NCBI GenBank assembly: GCA_009746045.1
Contig: RPFO01000402.1
Location: 1 to 64,000, forward strand
Length of the DNA stretch: 64,000 bases
Reading direction: 5' to 3'
From: Mesostigma viride
Lineage: Eukaryota; Streptophyta; Mesostigmatophyceae; Mesostigmatales; Mesostigmataceae
The notes beneath the pieces were generated by a model. It was not told the origin of the DNA. It worked only from the letters and a program-made list of their open reading frames with translations, and did not search any database. A program made the position numbers and the translations under genes. Positions 45,701-54,120 of the stretch are shown piece after piece (within the stretch, counting starts at the first letter, position 1; every line of letters starts with the position of its first letter).

Positions 45701-46250
45701 TCAGGTCAGGGCTTCATCTGGCATTCTGTTGTCTGCAGTGGATTTATCACAACCCATTTGCATGGAGCTGTATGTGGATAGCTCAATGGACAGCAGGCAG
45801 GTCTCCAAGGTCAGGGGCAGGGCTGCAGGGCTCTTTGTGCTCAGACAGGAAGGCCTGGGGAGTTTGGTGAGCTGGTTTAGTCGCCTGCACAAACGGGTGG
45901 CTGTCAGCAGTGATGTGGCAGAATGCAGGGCTATTTGTGAAGGCATTCACACAAGCCTTTATCTGAAGGAGTTGCTTCATCAGATGACTTCTAACACTCC
46001 TTGGCCACTTCAGGTTACCACTCTTCTAAAAACAGACTCCATGGGGATGGTGCAGTTTGTGCACAGGCAGATGGCCAGAAGTAGGGACTTGGATTATCTC
46101 CTTCTTAAGGAGTTGTCCTCCTTGGCCAATATTGAGCATATCCCTGGGGTTGACAATCCTGCTGATGCTTTGACCAAGCTAGTGCAGAAGGCAGCAGTGC
46201 AATACAAGGTTCTTCAGTCTCTGATGGACCCATCTCAGCAAGCTGTCTAA
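42765..46250 (+). CDS. pol: retrotransposon pol polyprotein (INT-PR-RT-RH), copy 2
   Basis: 1,161 residues from the first Met (readable from 42624). Order seen: acidic linker (1-95). Integrase zinc-like region (H104, H109, C130, C137, C139) and catalytic core D164, D216, E246. Basic linker. Retropepsin-like domain at about 490-575 with VDTNS at 499-503, where DTG or DSG is usual, and the closing GPALLGQNFL. Reverse transcriptase at about 675-900 with VVIDFKRAFLEGD (D765) and YASLHGDD (D861, D862, in place of YVDD). RNase H at about 1000-1140 (D1005, E1053, D1091; HIPGVDNPADALTK). RT and RNase H match Ty1/copia, but copia has protease before integrase. It is intact and lacks frameshifts. Confidence 0.93.
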   Translation: MKTSLTADAAVSMSDPMHPRAGHEGGPLILRETNVQPQRGVKASGGMHVVPAGGPGVGHEQGDSGSESEQDGSQHGDAGQPDSTVLTVPGTASSVYQELGARIHNMFGHATSLSNNFAFRMGRAPLLKACQQAASRCKCQLSSNKPRKSHAKALPQSIGDLQCDIQHIRGMQLLVCVDRYTKYKVLEHLPSMKNRYLLAALQNVRAKFPTTRIQVDMQFQHLKGDPTLPELLVTPREAHGQQGAIERAIQEVKKLIISEDWVPLSAPALVRSAWLRNVEQQLNSRVNFYYDGVAVSPMGLYHGLCPPHVLEGWKHAAHVTFAKLREKDRGWKMLEPQVGQKVLAWKEPSLYGKRGSWSPGVVTQVDEASHACLVSMEDEPKHVHRLSWSYVKPNLMNEGSQAQGSQDLQDFQVPGDITDATTTSVAGESVSPGQVAEVLVEQAARSTAGESTVKPKALTKPRGTSLAGLIGALQRAKKQPKVAKLRWHGNLGLDTALEVDTNSQVSIIGTRAAAGYSMSEPSYQFVSDFSGGVHVKVLGEVFIPILGQDTAFCVLEGYQGPALLGQNFLCQDGVVITSSLLTKEGAGQVPLINFRTTHLSRAVTRTVKRVQVCQGQEPLVDDLILPAASHPSSLGIGPHSLAGHSPINYQGLVKLMSSPIMCPQVTLGLIKSGEDWISKKCVEPVNDLPPARRLLKLKFVIKMKEVDGVKVPHVRPVLNEFKGTGECTAEELYTPGMLHDTWRLLLCVFLGLLNKGLDYGSVVIDFKRAFLEGDADVAQEKWEGKTPFYVRVPAVWKRDIHTEFLKILKGLEGLRSSPIIWRETLNRFLKEHCNLKVSPVDPCLFLGQWEGLPVYASLHGDDLHLIAPTSWLKELITIIKSKFPLGREQWQVENEPLLFVGMEATLVKKGGEWRMLLVGGNDYQETLISKLPPTITQALCPMVRGMVAWVAGISRPDLMVIARLPDDMLVELGSAKVADQVRASSGILLSAVDLSQPICMELYVDSSMDSRQVSKVRGRAAGLFVLRQEGLGSLVSWFSRLHKRVAVSSDVAECRAICEGIHTSLYLKELLHQMTSNTPWPLQVTTLLKTDSMGMVQFVHRQMARSRDLDYLLLKELSSLANIEHIPGVDNPADALTKLVQKAAVQYKVLQSLMDPSQQAV

Positions 46251-47199
46251 GCTGGTGCATGGTTATAGGGCATTGGAGAGCAGATTGTGTGGTAGTGTCA
46301 GCATTGTGACTGGCATAATACCTGTATTTTAGTCTGTACTAAGGCTCATGGACCATGGTACACTCACTCTGATTTTAATCAGGATACAGCCAGGTTTTGG
46401 CTGGGGTTCATGCTGTTGACTACACAAGGTTGACAGGTCCATTACAGACCATGTATTCTATTTTAAAAGAAATGTATATTTGTACATACTTCTCACAATG
46501 GTCTGGGAACCTTTATTCTGGGGTTTATAGGGCGGGGTTCGATTCCCTGGTATTATGTTTCTACAAGCTGGCCTGTTCAGGTGTTTGCCTGTTCAGACTT
46601 CCCTAGTTCCCCAGGGCAGGATTTAATTGTTGCCTATGTGTTTCATTTTGTCATTTGTTTGCTGTGGCAGTTTACCATCTGGCAAGTAGACGGGCGCCGT
46701 AAGACGGGCGCCAATAGACCCCTGTTGAGAGAATGACAGGCAAACTATTGTAATACGCCTTACTTTGTCAAGTGGTATTTTAATTGTCATGGATTTATTG
46801 TACTTATATTGAATATGTACTGGGTTTTATGGGATTAGTATCTGGGATTAATGTAACTCACCGCCAGAAGGTCATTGTACTGGAGGCTCTACCGAGGTGA
46901 TGGGATTAATTCCTGGAGAAGACCTCATAGAATTAACCTGTATGTATTTAATTTTGTGTGCTTCTAATATCTGGTGGTACTCTGTAATGCCACTTCCATA
47001 GGTTTTCTCCATTTCTCATGAAATGGTTTTCCCTGTGGCAGATCTGTTTCTTTTCCAGTTCCTTAAAAGAAAGGGCTGGGGGAATGGCATTGGCCATTAA
47101 AGACATCTGTTCAAGCTTCAAGCTGGAGTGAAGGACATTTCAAGCTACTTCAAGGGTCCCTGGCAGGGGATGTGACCCCTAAAGAAAAGAAGGGATTGG
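46251..47199 (+). other. 3' untranslated region of copy 2 with polypurine tract
   Basis: No credible gene. The last 19 bp (47181-47199, aaagaaaagaagggattgg) form the likely polypurine tract. At 46533-46549 a T-arm-like hairpin (stem CGGGG/CCCTG around TTCGATT) is present, but no complete tRNA can be folded around it. Confidence 0.65.
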
Positions 47200-47816
47200 A
47201 GTTAACGTAAAGGATTTACGTTAGATGGATAGAGATTGTTACGCTCTTTCCAACGGCACCTTGAACGCCTCATTTGGTTAAGGAACGTAAAAGTTATGAC
47301 GTTTCCTAGGCTGTGCCGACAGTACCCGGCGCGCCACTGTGGGCGCGTACGGACACAGGATGTACAAGTGTCACTTTGATAGTCCGCAGGACGTTGACAG
47401 GACTTGTACAGGACTTGATGGTCAATTGATAGGTAGGCGCACTGTAGCGCGCCAGGACCTATGAGACAATTGATGCTGACTAGTGTACGGATAGGTCCAC
47501 AGGACTAGCCGTATGGACAATTGATAGATCTGCGCGCCAAAGGCGTGCCAGAGTCTGTGTAATCAATTGATTGACAGTTCAGCTGTGACAGTGCAGCTGA
47601 ATACTTGGACGCGTCCCTAGTAAGCTATATGAGTGACTTGGTCACACCGGGACGCTAGTTCTTGCGTGCACGTTCTCTTGGCACTGCGACCCTGTCGTCT
47701 GTGCTGCGTGCAGTCTTGGAAGTGACATGACTTACGTCTGTGTTTCCTGATTGTTAATAAAGGCAACTTCCTGCAAGAACCATGGCGGAATTCGTGGCAT
47801 TCTTACCCTCACAACT
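47200..47816 (+). repeat. 3' LTR of copy 2
   Basis: 617 bp, same ends as the other LTRs. An ATG at 47782 opens a frame that reads out of the LTR into the flanking viral sequence for some 50 codons. Confidence 0.95.
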
Positions 47817-47918
47817 GGAGTGTCACGACAACGGGACGAGAAATTCGTCCTCCTCCGCCGAACGCGCGGCGTGTGATCGAGTCGATGGACGACGAGAAGC
47901 TCGGCGGAGCGTGCTTAT

Positions 47919-48182
47919 CTACGTCGCGGGCGGGCCGATGCTTTGTAGGATCGTGTAACCGTTGAACGTCGGGTCGGGAACGTTCTGCAGCCCGCCGCCC
48001 GGCTCGTCCGACCTCTCCATGATGTACAGGTACGGCACCCCTTCGAAGCGGGCCGAGTACAGCCTGTGGTCGCCCACGTCGATCGGGTTCGTCGTGAACA
48101 TCATCTCGCCCGTCGCGAAACGGATGCGGGACACGTTCACTGTCCGCGCCTCCAGCGTCTTCACCGGTTTCGGGTCCGACAT
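47919..48182 (-). CDS. small hypothetical beta-rich protein
   Basis: An 87-residue protein starting MSDPKPVKTLEARTV with alternating strands (RIRFATGEMMFTTNP, HRLYSARFEGVPYLYIM). It is compact and has no membrane segment. The family is unknown. Its 3' end lies about 100 bp from the copy 2 insertion, so it survived intact. It is divergent from the gene at 48326. Confidence 0.6.
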   Translation of the reverse strand: MSDPKPVKTLEARTVNVSRIRFATGEMMFTTNPIDVGDHRLYSARFEGVPYLYIMERSDEPGGGLQNVPDPTFNGYTILQSIGPPAT

Positions 48183-48325
48183 GATCTGCGCCTCCCTCAG
48201 TGGTCTCTAGTAACCTCGCGAGAATATTCTCCGCGCTGGATCGCGCCGGTATCGAGCCGACAGGCGTCGAAACTCGTTTCAACGGGCCGATTTTTTTTAT
48301 CCGCGCAAAAGTATACCCGTCCGCC

Positions 48326-48802
48326 ATGGCCAAGACTCGCTCCCAGTGCCGCGACTCCTCCCTGCGTCACGATCGCGAACTCGTCGAGCTCGTCATGTCC
48401 GGCATCCACAAGGGGTGGGCGGTCAGCATGACGGACGACGGGGAGGTCGTGTTCGACATCCCGGCGGACGACGACATGGAGGAGGACGTTTCCTGCGACG
48501 AGTGCGACACGGACGACGACTACGACGACGACGAGGAACCGGAGGAGGCGGGGACGGCCGCGGCCCCGCCGCGATCTAAGACGGCGCCGCGACGATCGAG
48601 GTGCGAGGGCGAGCTCGTCGGCGGACTCGAGACGCACGAGTTGCCCGACGACGACGAGGCCATCCACGCCGTCCGCGCCATCCTGGGAATGCTCGAGCCC
48701 GGCCGATGCGACCCGGCGGGCCGGCGACAAGACTCGGCCTCGACCAAGGTGTTCGTATTGGGCGACGGCAAGCGCGTCCGGGTGACGGTCGAGGCCGAGT
48801 GA
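48326..48802 (+). CDS. acidic hypothetical protein (MAKTRS-type N-terminus)
   Basis: A 158-residue protein that begins MAKTRSQCRDSSLRHD, similar to the first residues of the gene at 8038, then becomes strongly acidic (ADDDMEEDVSCDECDTDDDYDDDEEPEE, about residues 49-76). The C-terminal part has strands (STKVFVLGDGKRVRVTVE). Acidic viral proteins of this type can act as histone or DNA mimics or chaperones, but nothing specific is seen. A GTATAC box lies 9 bp before the ATG. Confidence 0.6.
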   Translation: MAKTRSQCRDSSLRHDRELVELVMSGIHKGWAVSMTDDGEVVFDIPADDDMEEDVSCDECDTDDDYDDDEEPEEAGTAAAPPRSKTAPRRSRCEGELVGGLETHELPDDDEAIHAVRAILGMLEPGRCDPAGRRQDSASTKVFVLGDGKRVRVTVEAE

Positions 48803-48845
48803 CGACGACGCGCATCCGCTACGGCATTTATTTGTCGGCTCTAAT

Positions 48846-48853
48846 TATAAACC
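48846..48853 (+). promoter_or_regulatory. TATA-like box upstream of 48864
   Basis: TATAAACC ends 10 bp before the ATG. Confidence 0.4.
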
Positions 48854-48863
48854 GCGAACGGTC

Positions 48864-50500
48864 ATGAACGCGAGCCCGGACATACTCCAAGCGTTCAAGG
48901 CGTTCTTGGAGGAACAGCAGCACGCCAAGATGGACCCCGACCGCACCGAGGCGGACGAGAACGTCCTGAACCGCATCTACGACCAGATCGTCAAGCCCAC
49001 GACCGTGATGGAGGCGCGCGGGTCGTTGCAGAAGGCCAACCCGTTCTCCGACCGGCAGACGTACGTCGTCCAAGAGCGCGACACGTGGTCGTCCATCGCC
49101 GCCAGGTTCAACACCATGCCCGAGGAACTCATCATCGCGAACCCCCACGTGTCCCCGCGGACGCTCTCCGCCGGTGATCTGCTCATCGTGCCGAAGCCGT
49201 ACACGTACGAGGACTTCGTCACGTCGATCGTCGTGCCCGACGGTCGCGGGTTGGCGAACGCGACGTACGCCGGTGGGATCCAGGCGGGCGAGGGAGGAGG
49301 GGGGAGGCCGGCGACGGGACCGTCAAGGGGGCGATCGACGCCAAAGCCTCGGGCCTGTTCCAGAGTTTTCTCAACAAGGTCGGACAATACGGGACCATCG
49401 GAAAGGCGGCGAGCACCGCGATGGGCGGGATGGCCAAGCTGGGCGCGTACGCCCCCGCGGCCGCGCAGGTCGGCATGGGCATCAAGCAACTGGGGCAAGG
49501 AGGGGTGTCGAGTCTGATGGCCGTTCCGATGATCGCGTCGGGGCTGTACGGCGGGTACAAGACCTACAAGCACGGCCCGAGTCTGACGGACACGGTCATG
49601 TCCGCTATGCCGATCGCCGGGTCCGCGCTCGGCCCGGCCGCCTTCGCGTTGACCAGCGCCGCCAAGACCGCGATGGACAGCGGGCTGGCCGCGAGGTACG
49701 ACCCCGCGAGCAAGTGGCAGACCGCCAAGAACATGGCGTCCAACGTCCGTCTGGCGCCGATGGCCGCGGCCCTCGCGTCCCAGTACGCGGTCCCGTACCT
49801 GGCGTCCGGCATGAGCGCGAACGCCGAGGCGCTCGCTCGCACCGCTCCGATCGCCGCGTCGGGACTGTACGAGTACGCGCGAGGCAGGAGCTCGCCCAAG
49901 GAACTGTTGTCGCTGTACGCGGCCCTGATGGCGGGCGCGCACGGCCCGGGGATGCGTCCGTCCGACTTCGGCGTCCAGACTGCGGTGTCCAACGCGTGGG
50001 AGAACACGTCCGGCATACCTCGACGCGCGTGGGACTACACGACCGGCCTCCCTCGCCGCGCCCTTGGGACCGCGTACGACTACACGCTCGGACCGGCGTA
50101 CAACGCCGCGTCCGGTGCGTACAACTACGCGACGGGGACGGCGTCCGACGCGTACAAGAGCGTGTATGACATGATGTTCGGACAAACCGCGCCTCAAAAC
50201 GGGGTATTCACGCCCGACGGATGGAGCGCGTACAACATGACGACCGATGCCATCCCGACGTCAGTCAATGCCGCGATGGGCGGAGGAGCTCCGATTGTTA
50301 ACAACTCCACGATGGCTGGTGGGGTCCCGCTATACAACAACGCGACAACGGGAGGCGGTGGGTTCGGAAACGCCATTCCGTCCAATATGACACAGGAGGA
50401 ACTCGAGAGAAGACTATACCAAAACATCGCGAAATCGTGGAAGATTCCGTTCGAAAGCGTCCAGCAAGTGATGAGGGCCACACTCACTGGAGGAGGTTGA
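48864..50500 (+). CDS. LysM-domain virion-type protein, frameshifted
   Basis: The N-terminal frame (MNASPDILQAFKAFLEEQQ) includes a LysM domain at about residues 66-111 (QTYVVQERDTWSSIAARFN...LSAGDLLIVP), a fold that binds peptidoglycan or chitin-like glycans. At G6 49299-49304 sense shifts to a frame with a long Ala/Gly-rich, repeated-helix region (GSALGPAAFALTSAAK, LAPMAAALASQYAVPYLASG). Tyr/Thr repeats follow (YDYTLGPAYNAASGAYNYATG), then Asn/Gly-rich and charged ends to 50500. One extra G yields about 545 residues. Position next to the capsid genes and the LysM fold suggest a virion component touching host walls or a capsid organiser. Confidence 0.7.
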
Positions 50501-50508
50501 AAGGGCGG

Positions 50509-52155
50509 TTAGTGGAGGAACAACTTCCGCGCGTGGCCGTCCGCGATCTCCAGCACGTTCATCACGCGCGCGTACACGTGCACGCGTCCGTCCGACATCA
50601 CCGCCCCCTCCTTGTACACCGGCACGTTCCGGAAATGGAACTTCAGACTCGCCTTGCTCACCTGGCCGAAGTCGAGACTGCCCGACGGATCGTCGCGTTC
50701 CGGAAAAAGCGAGAACGGCATCACGTACACCATCTCGAAACTGTTCTCCACCGGGATGCGAGTGTGGAACTCCGATGGGAGGAAGAAGTTGAACCACACG
50801 TTGTCCCTGGGCGGGTCCCACAGGTCCTGTCCGTTGATGGACAGCGTCGCCCTGTCGAAGAACGCGTTGTCGATCCGAGCGTACAACACCCCCTTCCTCG
50901 CCCGGACGTAGTAGCTCCCCTTGTTCACCATCTCATAGTCCATGTACGGCCTGTTCCCCTCGAAATTCCAGTACTCCCAGTTATAGTTCTTGTCCGGCGC
51001 GCCCTCCAGCCGGTTCTGGTCCGCGCGGAAGAAGAAGATCAGCTCCTTGCACGACCCCGCGAGGTCGTTCAGCAGGTACTCCTTCGTCAATCGGTCCGAC
51101 TTCCGCAAGGGGAACTCCAGGTGCTGCGTCTCCGTGATGAGGTAGCGGTGCTTGTTGCGCGAAAACTCTTGTCTCTCGAACTCGTCCAGGAACAGGTATC
51201 GCGTCACCAGAGCGCATTTCAGGATGTCTCCGCCGATCTTTTGGGACGCGAGCGTCTTGTTCGTGTCCGAATACGCTGTCGAGGTCGTCACGCCTGTGAC
51301 CGCCCCCGTGTCCTCCTTACCCCCCGTGTACACGTTCACGTCCTTGTACAGGTACCGCTCCGAGTCGGTCGACGGGGCGGAGTCGAACGGGACCTTCTGG
51401 AAGTACTTGAAGTAGTCCGCCCGCAATGGTTTTTGGCTCAACCGCACGCGGATCTCCATTTCGTGATACCTCAACGCCGCAATCGGGAACGCGTGGCCCG
51501 GTCGCGTGTTGAAGAAGAAGCGGAGAGGGACGTACACGTGCTGGTCCGTGAACGTGCCCCGGTTGCCCGCCCCGCCGTGTTCAGATGGCAGACCCGCGAT
51601 CACGCTCTTCTCTCGCTCCTTGGTCAACGTGTCCCACACGTGCAGGAAATCCCCCGTCTGCTGCTCGATAAGCGTCTCGCCGATCCACAGCTCCACGGTC
51701 TGCGTCAGGACGTACCCGAGGTCCGAGATCCACGCGGGCTCGAACTGGTCGTGCGTGATGCCCGTGTAGTCCGGGTCCGCGGACAAGGGATAGTCGTCCG
51801 CGAGGAACGCCGCCGTGACCCGGACGTTTTCCGTTCCTGACGCTGGGGTCACCATGTCCCCCCCCACTCTTCGCATCAATACCGGGATCTTGGCCGTTCC
51901 GTAGTTGAGTCGCGAGATGTTGTAGTACAAGTACATCTGCGTGATCAAGTCCCCGATCCGCGGGACGAGGAAGCGCGCCTCCCCGCCGTACACGGCCTGC
52001 TGCGTGGGCAACACCTCCACGTCCGCCCAACTGAACTTGGTGTGGCGCGAGTAGATGCTCTTGAAATACGTCTTCTCCGGGACCACCGTCAAGAAGTCCT
52101 CGAACGCTCCTCGGCCCTTGAGCCACGTCACGGAGGCGGAAACGTTGTGAGGCAT
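50509..52155 (-). CDS. major capsid protein paralogue 1 (divergent)
   Basis: A 548-residue double jelly-roll capsid protein. The N-terminus SVTWLKGRGAFEDFLTVVPEKTYFKSIYSRHTKF matches the capsid opening (GxxD-x3-T-x3-E-TFFK-x3-RHTNF), and FLDEFERQEFSRNKHRYLIT and KELIFFFRADQN correspond to conserved inner strands. It ends VHVYARVMNVLEIADGHARKLFLH. It is the most divergent of the four capsid genes and the only one on the minus strand, so it may be a minor capsid or vertex component. Its stop lies 8 bp from the end of the LysM gene (convergent). Confidence 0.9.
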   Translation of the reverse strand: MPHNVSASVTWLKGRGAFEDFLTVVPEKTYFKSIYSRHTKFSWADVEVLPTQQAVYGGEARFLVPRIGDLITQMYLYYNISRLNYGTAKIPVLMRRVGGDMVTPASGTENVRVTAAFLADDYPLSADPDYTGITHDQFEPAWISDLGYVLTQTVELWIGETLIEQQTGDFLHVWDTLTKEREKSVIAGLPSEHGGAGNRGTFTDQHVYVPLRFFFNTRPGHAFPIAALRYHEMEIRVRLSQKPLRADYFKYFQKVPFDSAPSTDSERYLYKDVNVYTGGKEDTGAVTGVTTSTAYSDTNKTLASQKIGGDILKCALVTRYLFLDEFERQEFSRNKHRYLITETQHLEFPLRKSDRLTKEYLLNDLAGSCKELIFFFRADQNRLEGAPDKNYNWEYWNFEGNRPYMDYEMVNKGSYYVRARKGVLYARIDNAFFDRATLSINGQDLWDPPRDNVWFNFFLPSEFHTRIPVENSFEMVYVMPFSLFPERDDPSGSLDFGQVSKASLKFHFRNVPVYKEGAVMSDGRVHVYARVMNVLEIADGHARKLFLH

Positions 52156-52308
52156 CTCGTCGCCCGTATCTTATCTAGTCCGCACATTTTTTGGGCGTAT
52201 TCCGACGCGTCCGTCCGCCCGTAAACAGTAATCCCCGCGCCCGCCGTCGCGCGCGGTATCGGAATAATAAAATCTTTGCTGTGTTCTATACTTGACATCC
52301 GCGTCATC

Positions 52309-54018
52309 ATGTCTCACGCCGTCATGGTTCTCAAGGCCAAGGGGCCGCAGGACGTCGCCACCATCGTCCAGCCCGAGGTGACCTTCTGGCGGTCGGTGTT
52401 CTCCCGCCACACGAACTTCACGTGGGAAGACACCGACGTCGCGCAGGCCACCGGGTCGGCCGACTATGGTCAGACGGTCGAGTTCAAACTCCCGCGTTCC
52501 GGTGACCTCGTCACCAAGTGTTTCCTCGCGCTCCAAGTCGACCCGTTGACGCTAGGCACGATCGTAAAGAAGACGACCGCCAGCGATGGTTCGGTGTCCG
52601 AGACCGCAATTACGACCCTGCCTTTCTCGCCGTATATCTGGGACTTCGGCCGCGCGCTCATCGATTATGTCGAGCTCACGATCGGAGGGTATCAGATCGA
52701 GCGCATCACGGGCGACATGTTGCATGTATGGGACCGTCTCGCGCGTCCCGATAACAAGAGCTGGGTGGACAACTTGTCCGTGCATCACGGCCAATCCGTC
52801 AAGTTCGACGAGAAGGGGAACGTGATCGCGTACACGGACGGGAAGAGCAAGCAGTACGTCTACATCCCTCTGGACTTCACGTTCACGCAGGACCCCGGAC
52901 TTTCTCTCCCGATGATCGCCATGCAGTATCACGAGGTCCGCGTCAAGGTCAAGTTCCAAACCGCGGACAAGATGTTCGCGAAGAATCAACACATTGGGAA
53001 GGGAGTAGTCAGCAACGAGGGAATCGACAGCATCAACTACGAGGTCCGCCCCATCGTGCGCCGGCTGTTGCAAGAGGGCAAGTGGGGCTCTGCCCTGACG
53101 CAAGTCGTGCATACCACGGGTGATCGAAAGATCATCGACTGGTTGATCGCTAACGTCGAGTACAGCCACCAAGTCACTGTCGAGTTGACCGACCCCGGAC
53201 GGGTCGTGTCCGTCAAAATATCGAACGCCGACGCGTGTACATTCCCCGCCGACGTGGGAACGGCATTCTCGGGGTACGTAAACGTGAAGATGGACATCGG
53301 ATTTATCGGCGAGCACGTGTGTGAGCGGTTCCTGCCCGTAACGTACGACAACAATTACAACACGTGGGTATCCGCTCCGCCCAAGTTCGCGGCCAAGTTG
53401 CTGTGTCGTTACGTGTACCTGGACGACTTCGAGCGGCGACAATTCGCTGTCAACCCCCACGAGTATCTGATCACGGAACTGCAATATCATCAACAATTCG
53501 TGGACGGAAACCAGGAGTCCGTGTCGATCGATCTGAAATTCAATCACCCGACAAAGGAACTCATCTTCTTTTACCGTCCCGACAACTGGGCGAGTGCCGG
53601 GTATCCTAACCAGGTGCACGTTTACAAGGGGTACTGGGAGTTCGTGAACTGGAACAGGGTTTTCAAGGCCAATACTTTGTACGATCCCAGTGGGCACCTG
53701 TTCGACAAGGCGAACCTGACCATCAATTCTCAATCGGTGTACGGCGACGGCAGAGATGCCGAATATTTTTCCAATATCGTACCCGGACAATTCCACACCC
53801 GCGTGCCGAAGGGTCAAAACATTTACGTCGTTCCTTTCTCTCTCGACCCCGAAAGCTGGAAGCCTTCCGGCTCGCTCAACTTTTCCCGATTGGACGATGT
53901 GAAGCTGACGTTGTCGGGCATGAACAAGCCGCTACCCGGTTCCATCCACGTGTACGCTCGCAATTTCAACGTCCTCACCGTGTCCAACGGCATGGCGGGC
54001 AAGCGTTATGCGTCATAA
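52309..54018 (+). CDS. major capsid protein paralogue 2
   Basis: A 569-residue capsid protein starting MSHAVMVLKAKGPQDVATI, with ITFW-type strand FWRSVFSRHTNFTWED. First jelly roll: VEFKLPRSGDLVTK, YVELTIGGYQIERITGD. Second: VYLDDFERRQFAVNPHEYLIT and KELIFFYRPDNW. The C-terminal SIHVYARNFNVL follows. The ATG at 52309 was chosen over an in-frame upstream TTG because homologues at 54121 and 56067 start at the equivalent residue. It shares a 153-bp divergent promoter region with paralogue 1. Confidence 0.93.
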   Translation: MSHAVMVLKAKGPQDVATIVQPEVTFWRSVFSRHTNFTWEDTDVAQATGSADYGQTVEFKLPRSGDLVTKCFLALQVDPLTLGTIVKKTTASDGSVSETAITTLPFSPYIWDFGRALIDYVELTIGGYQIERITGDMLHVWDRLARPDNKSWVDNLSVHHGQSVKFDEKGNVIAYTDGKSKQYVYIPLDFTFTQDPGLSLPMIAMQYHEVRVKVKFQTADKMFAKNQHIGKGVVSNEGIDSINYEVRPIVRRLLQEGKWGSALTQVVHTTGDRKIIDWLIANVEYSHQVTVELTDPGRVVSVKISNADACTFPADVGTAFSGYVNVKMDIGFIGEHVCERFLPVTYDNNYNTWVSAPPKFAAKLLCRYVYLDDFERRQFAVNPHEYLITELQYHQQFVDGNQESVSIDLKFNHPTKELIFFYRPDNWASAGYPNQVHVYKGYWEFVNWNRVFKANTLYDPSGHLFDKANLTINSQSVYGDGRDAEYFSNIVPGQFHTRVPKGQNIYVVPFSLDPESWKPSGSLNFSRLDDVKLTLSGMNKPLPGSIHVYARNFNVLTVSNGMAGKRYAS

Positions 54019-54095
54019 GCGATCTGACAGCACCGATCCGCGCGCGCGGATCTCTTCCGTCCGCGGAAGGACGCGAAATTATTTCTGTGTCGAGT

Positions 54096-54103
54096 TATAT
54101 ACC
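54096..54103 (+). promoter_or_regulatory. TATA-like box upstream of 54121
   Basis: TATATACC, 17 bp before the ATG. GTATAC at 56045-56050 holds the same place before 56067 (16 bp). Confidence 0.4.
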
Positions 54104-54120
54104 GACCCATCGCCGCGAAG

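Larger units (their letters stand above)
39987..47816 (+). mobile_element. copia-like LTR retrotransposon, copy 2 (7,830 bp)
   Basis: A complete element in plus orientation, exactly as long as copy 1. Order: 617-bp LTR, leader ORF, gag, UGA, pol, about 950-bp untranslated region, polypurine tract, LTR. Flanked by GGAGT duplications. The two LTRs differ at least at one site (GACGTGAC against GACATGAC), so insertion is recent. It inserted between PCNA and the gene at 47919. Confidence 0.96.

Noticed and set aside
46533-46549. tRNA gene in the element's 3' region
   Set aside because: Only a T-arm-like hairpin with a B-box-like GGTTCGATTCC can be found. No matching acceptor stem, D-arm or anticodon arm folds around it.
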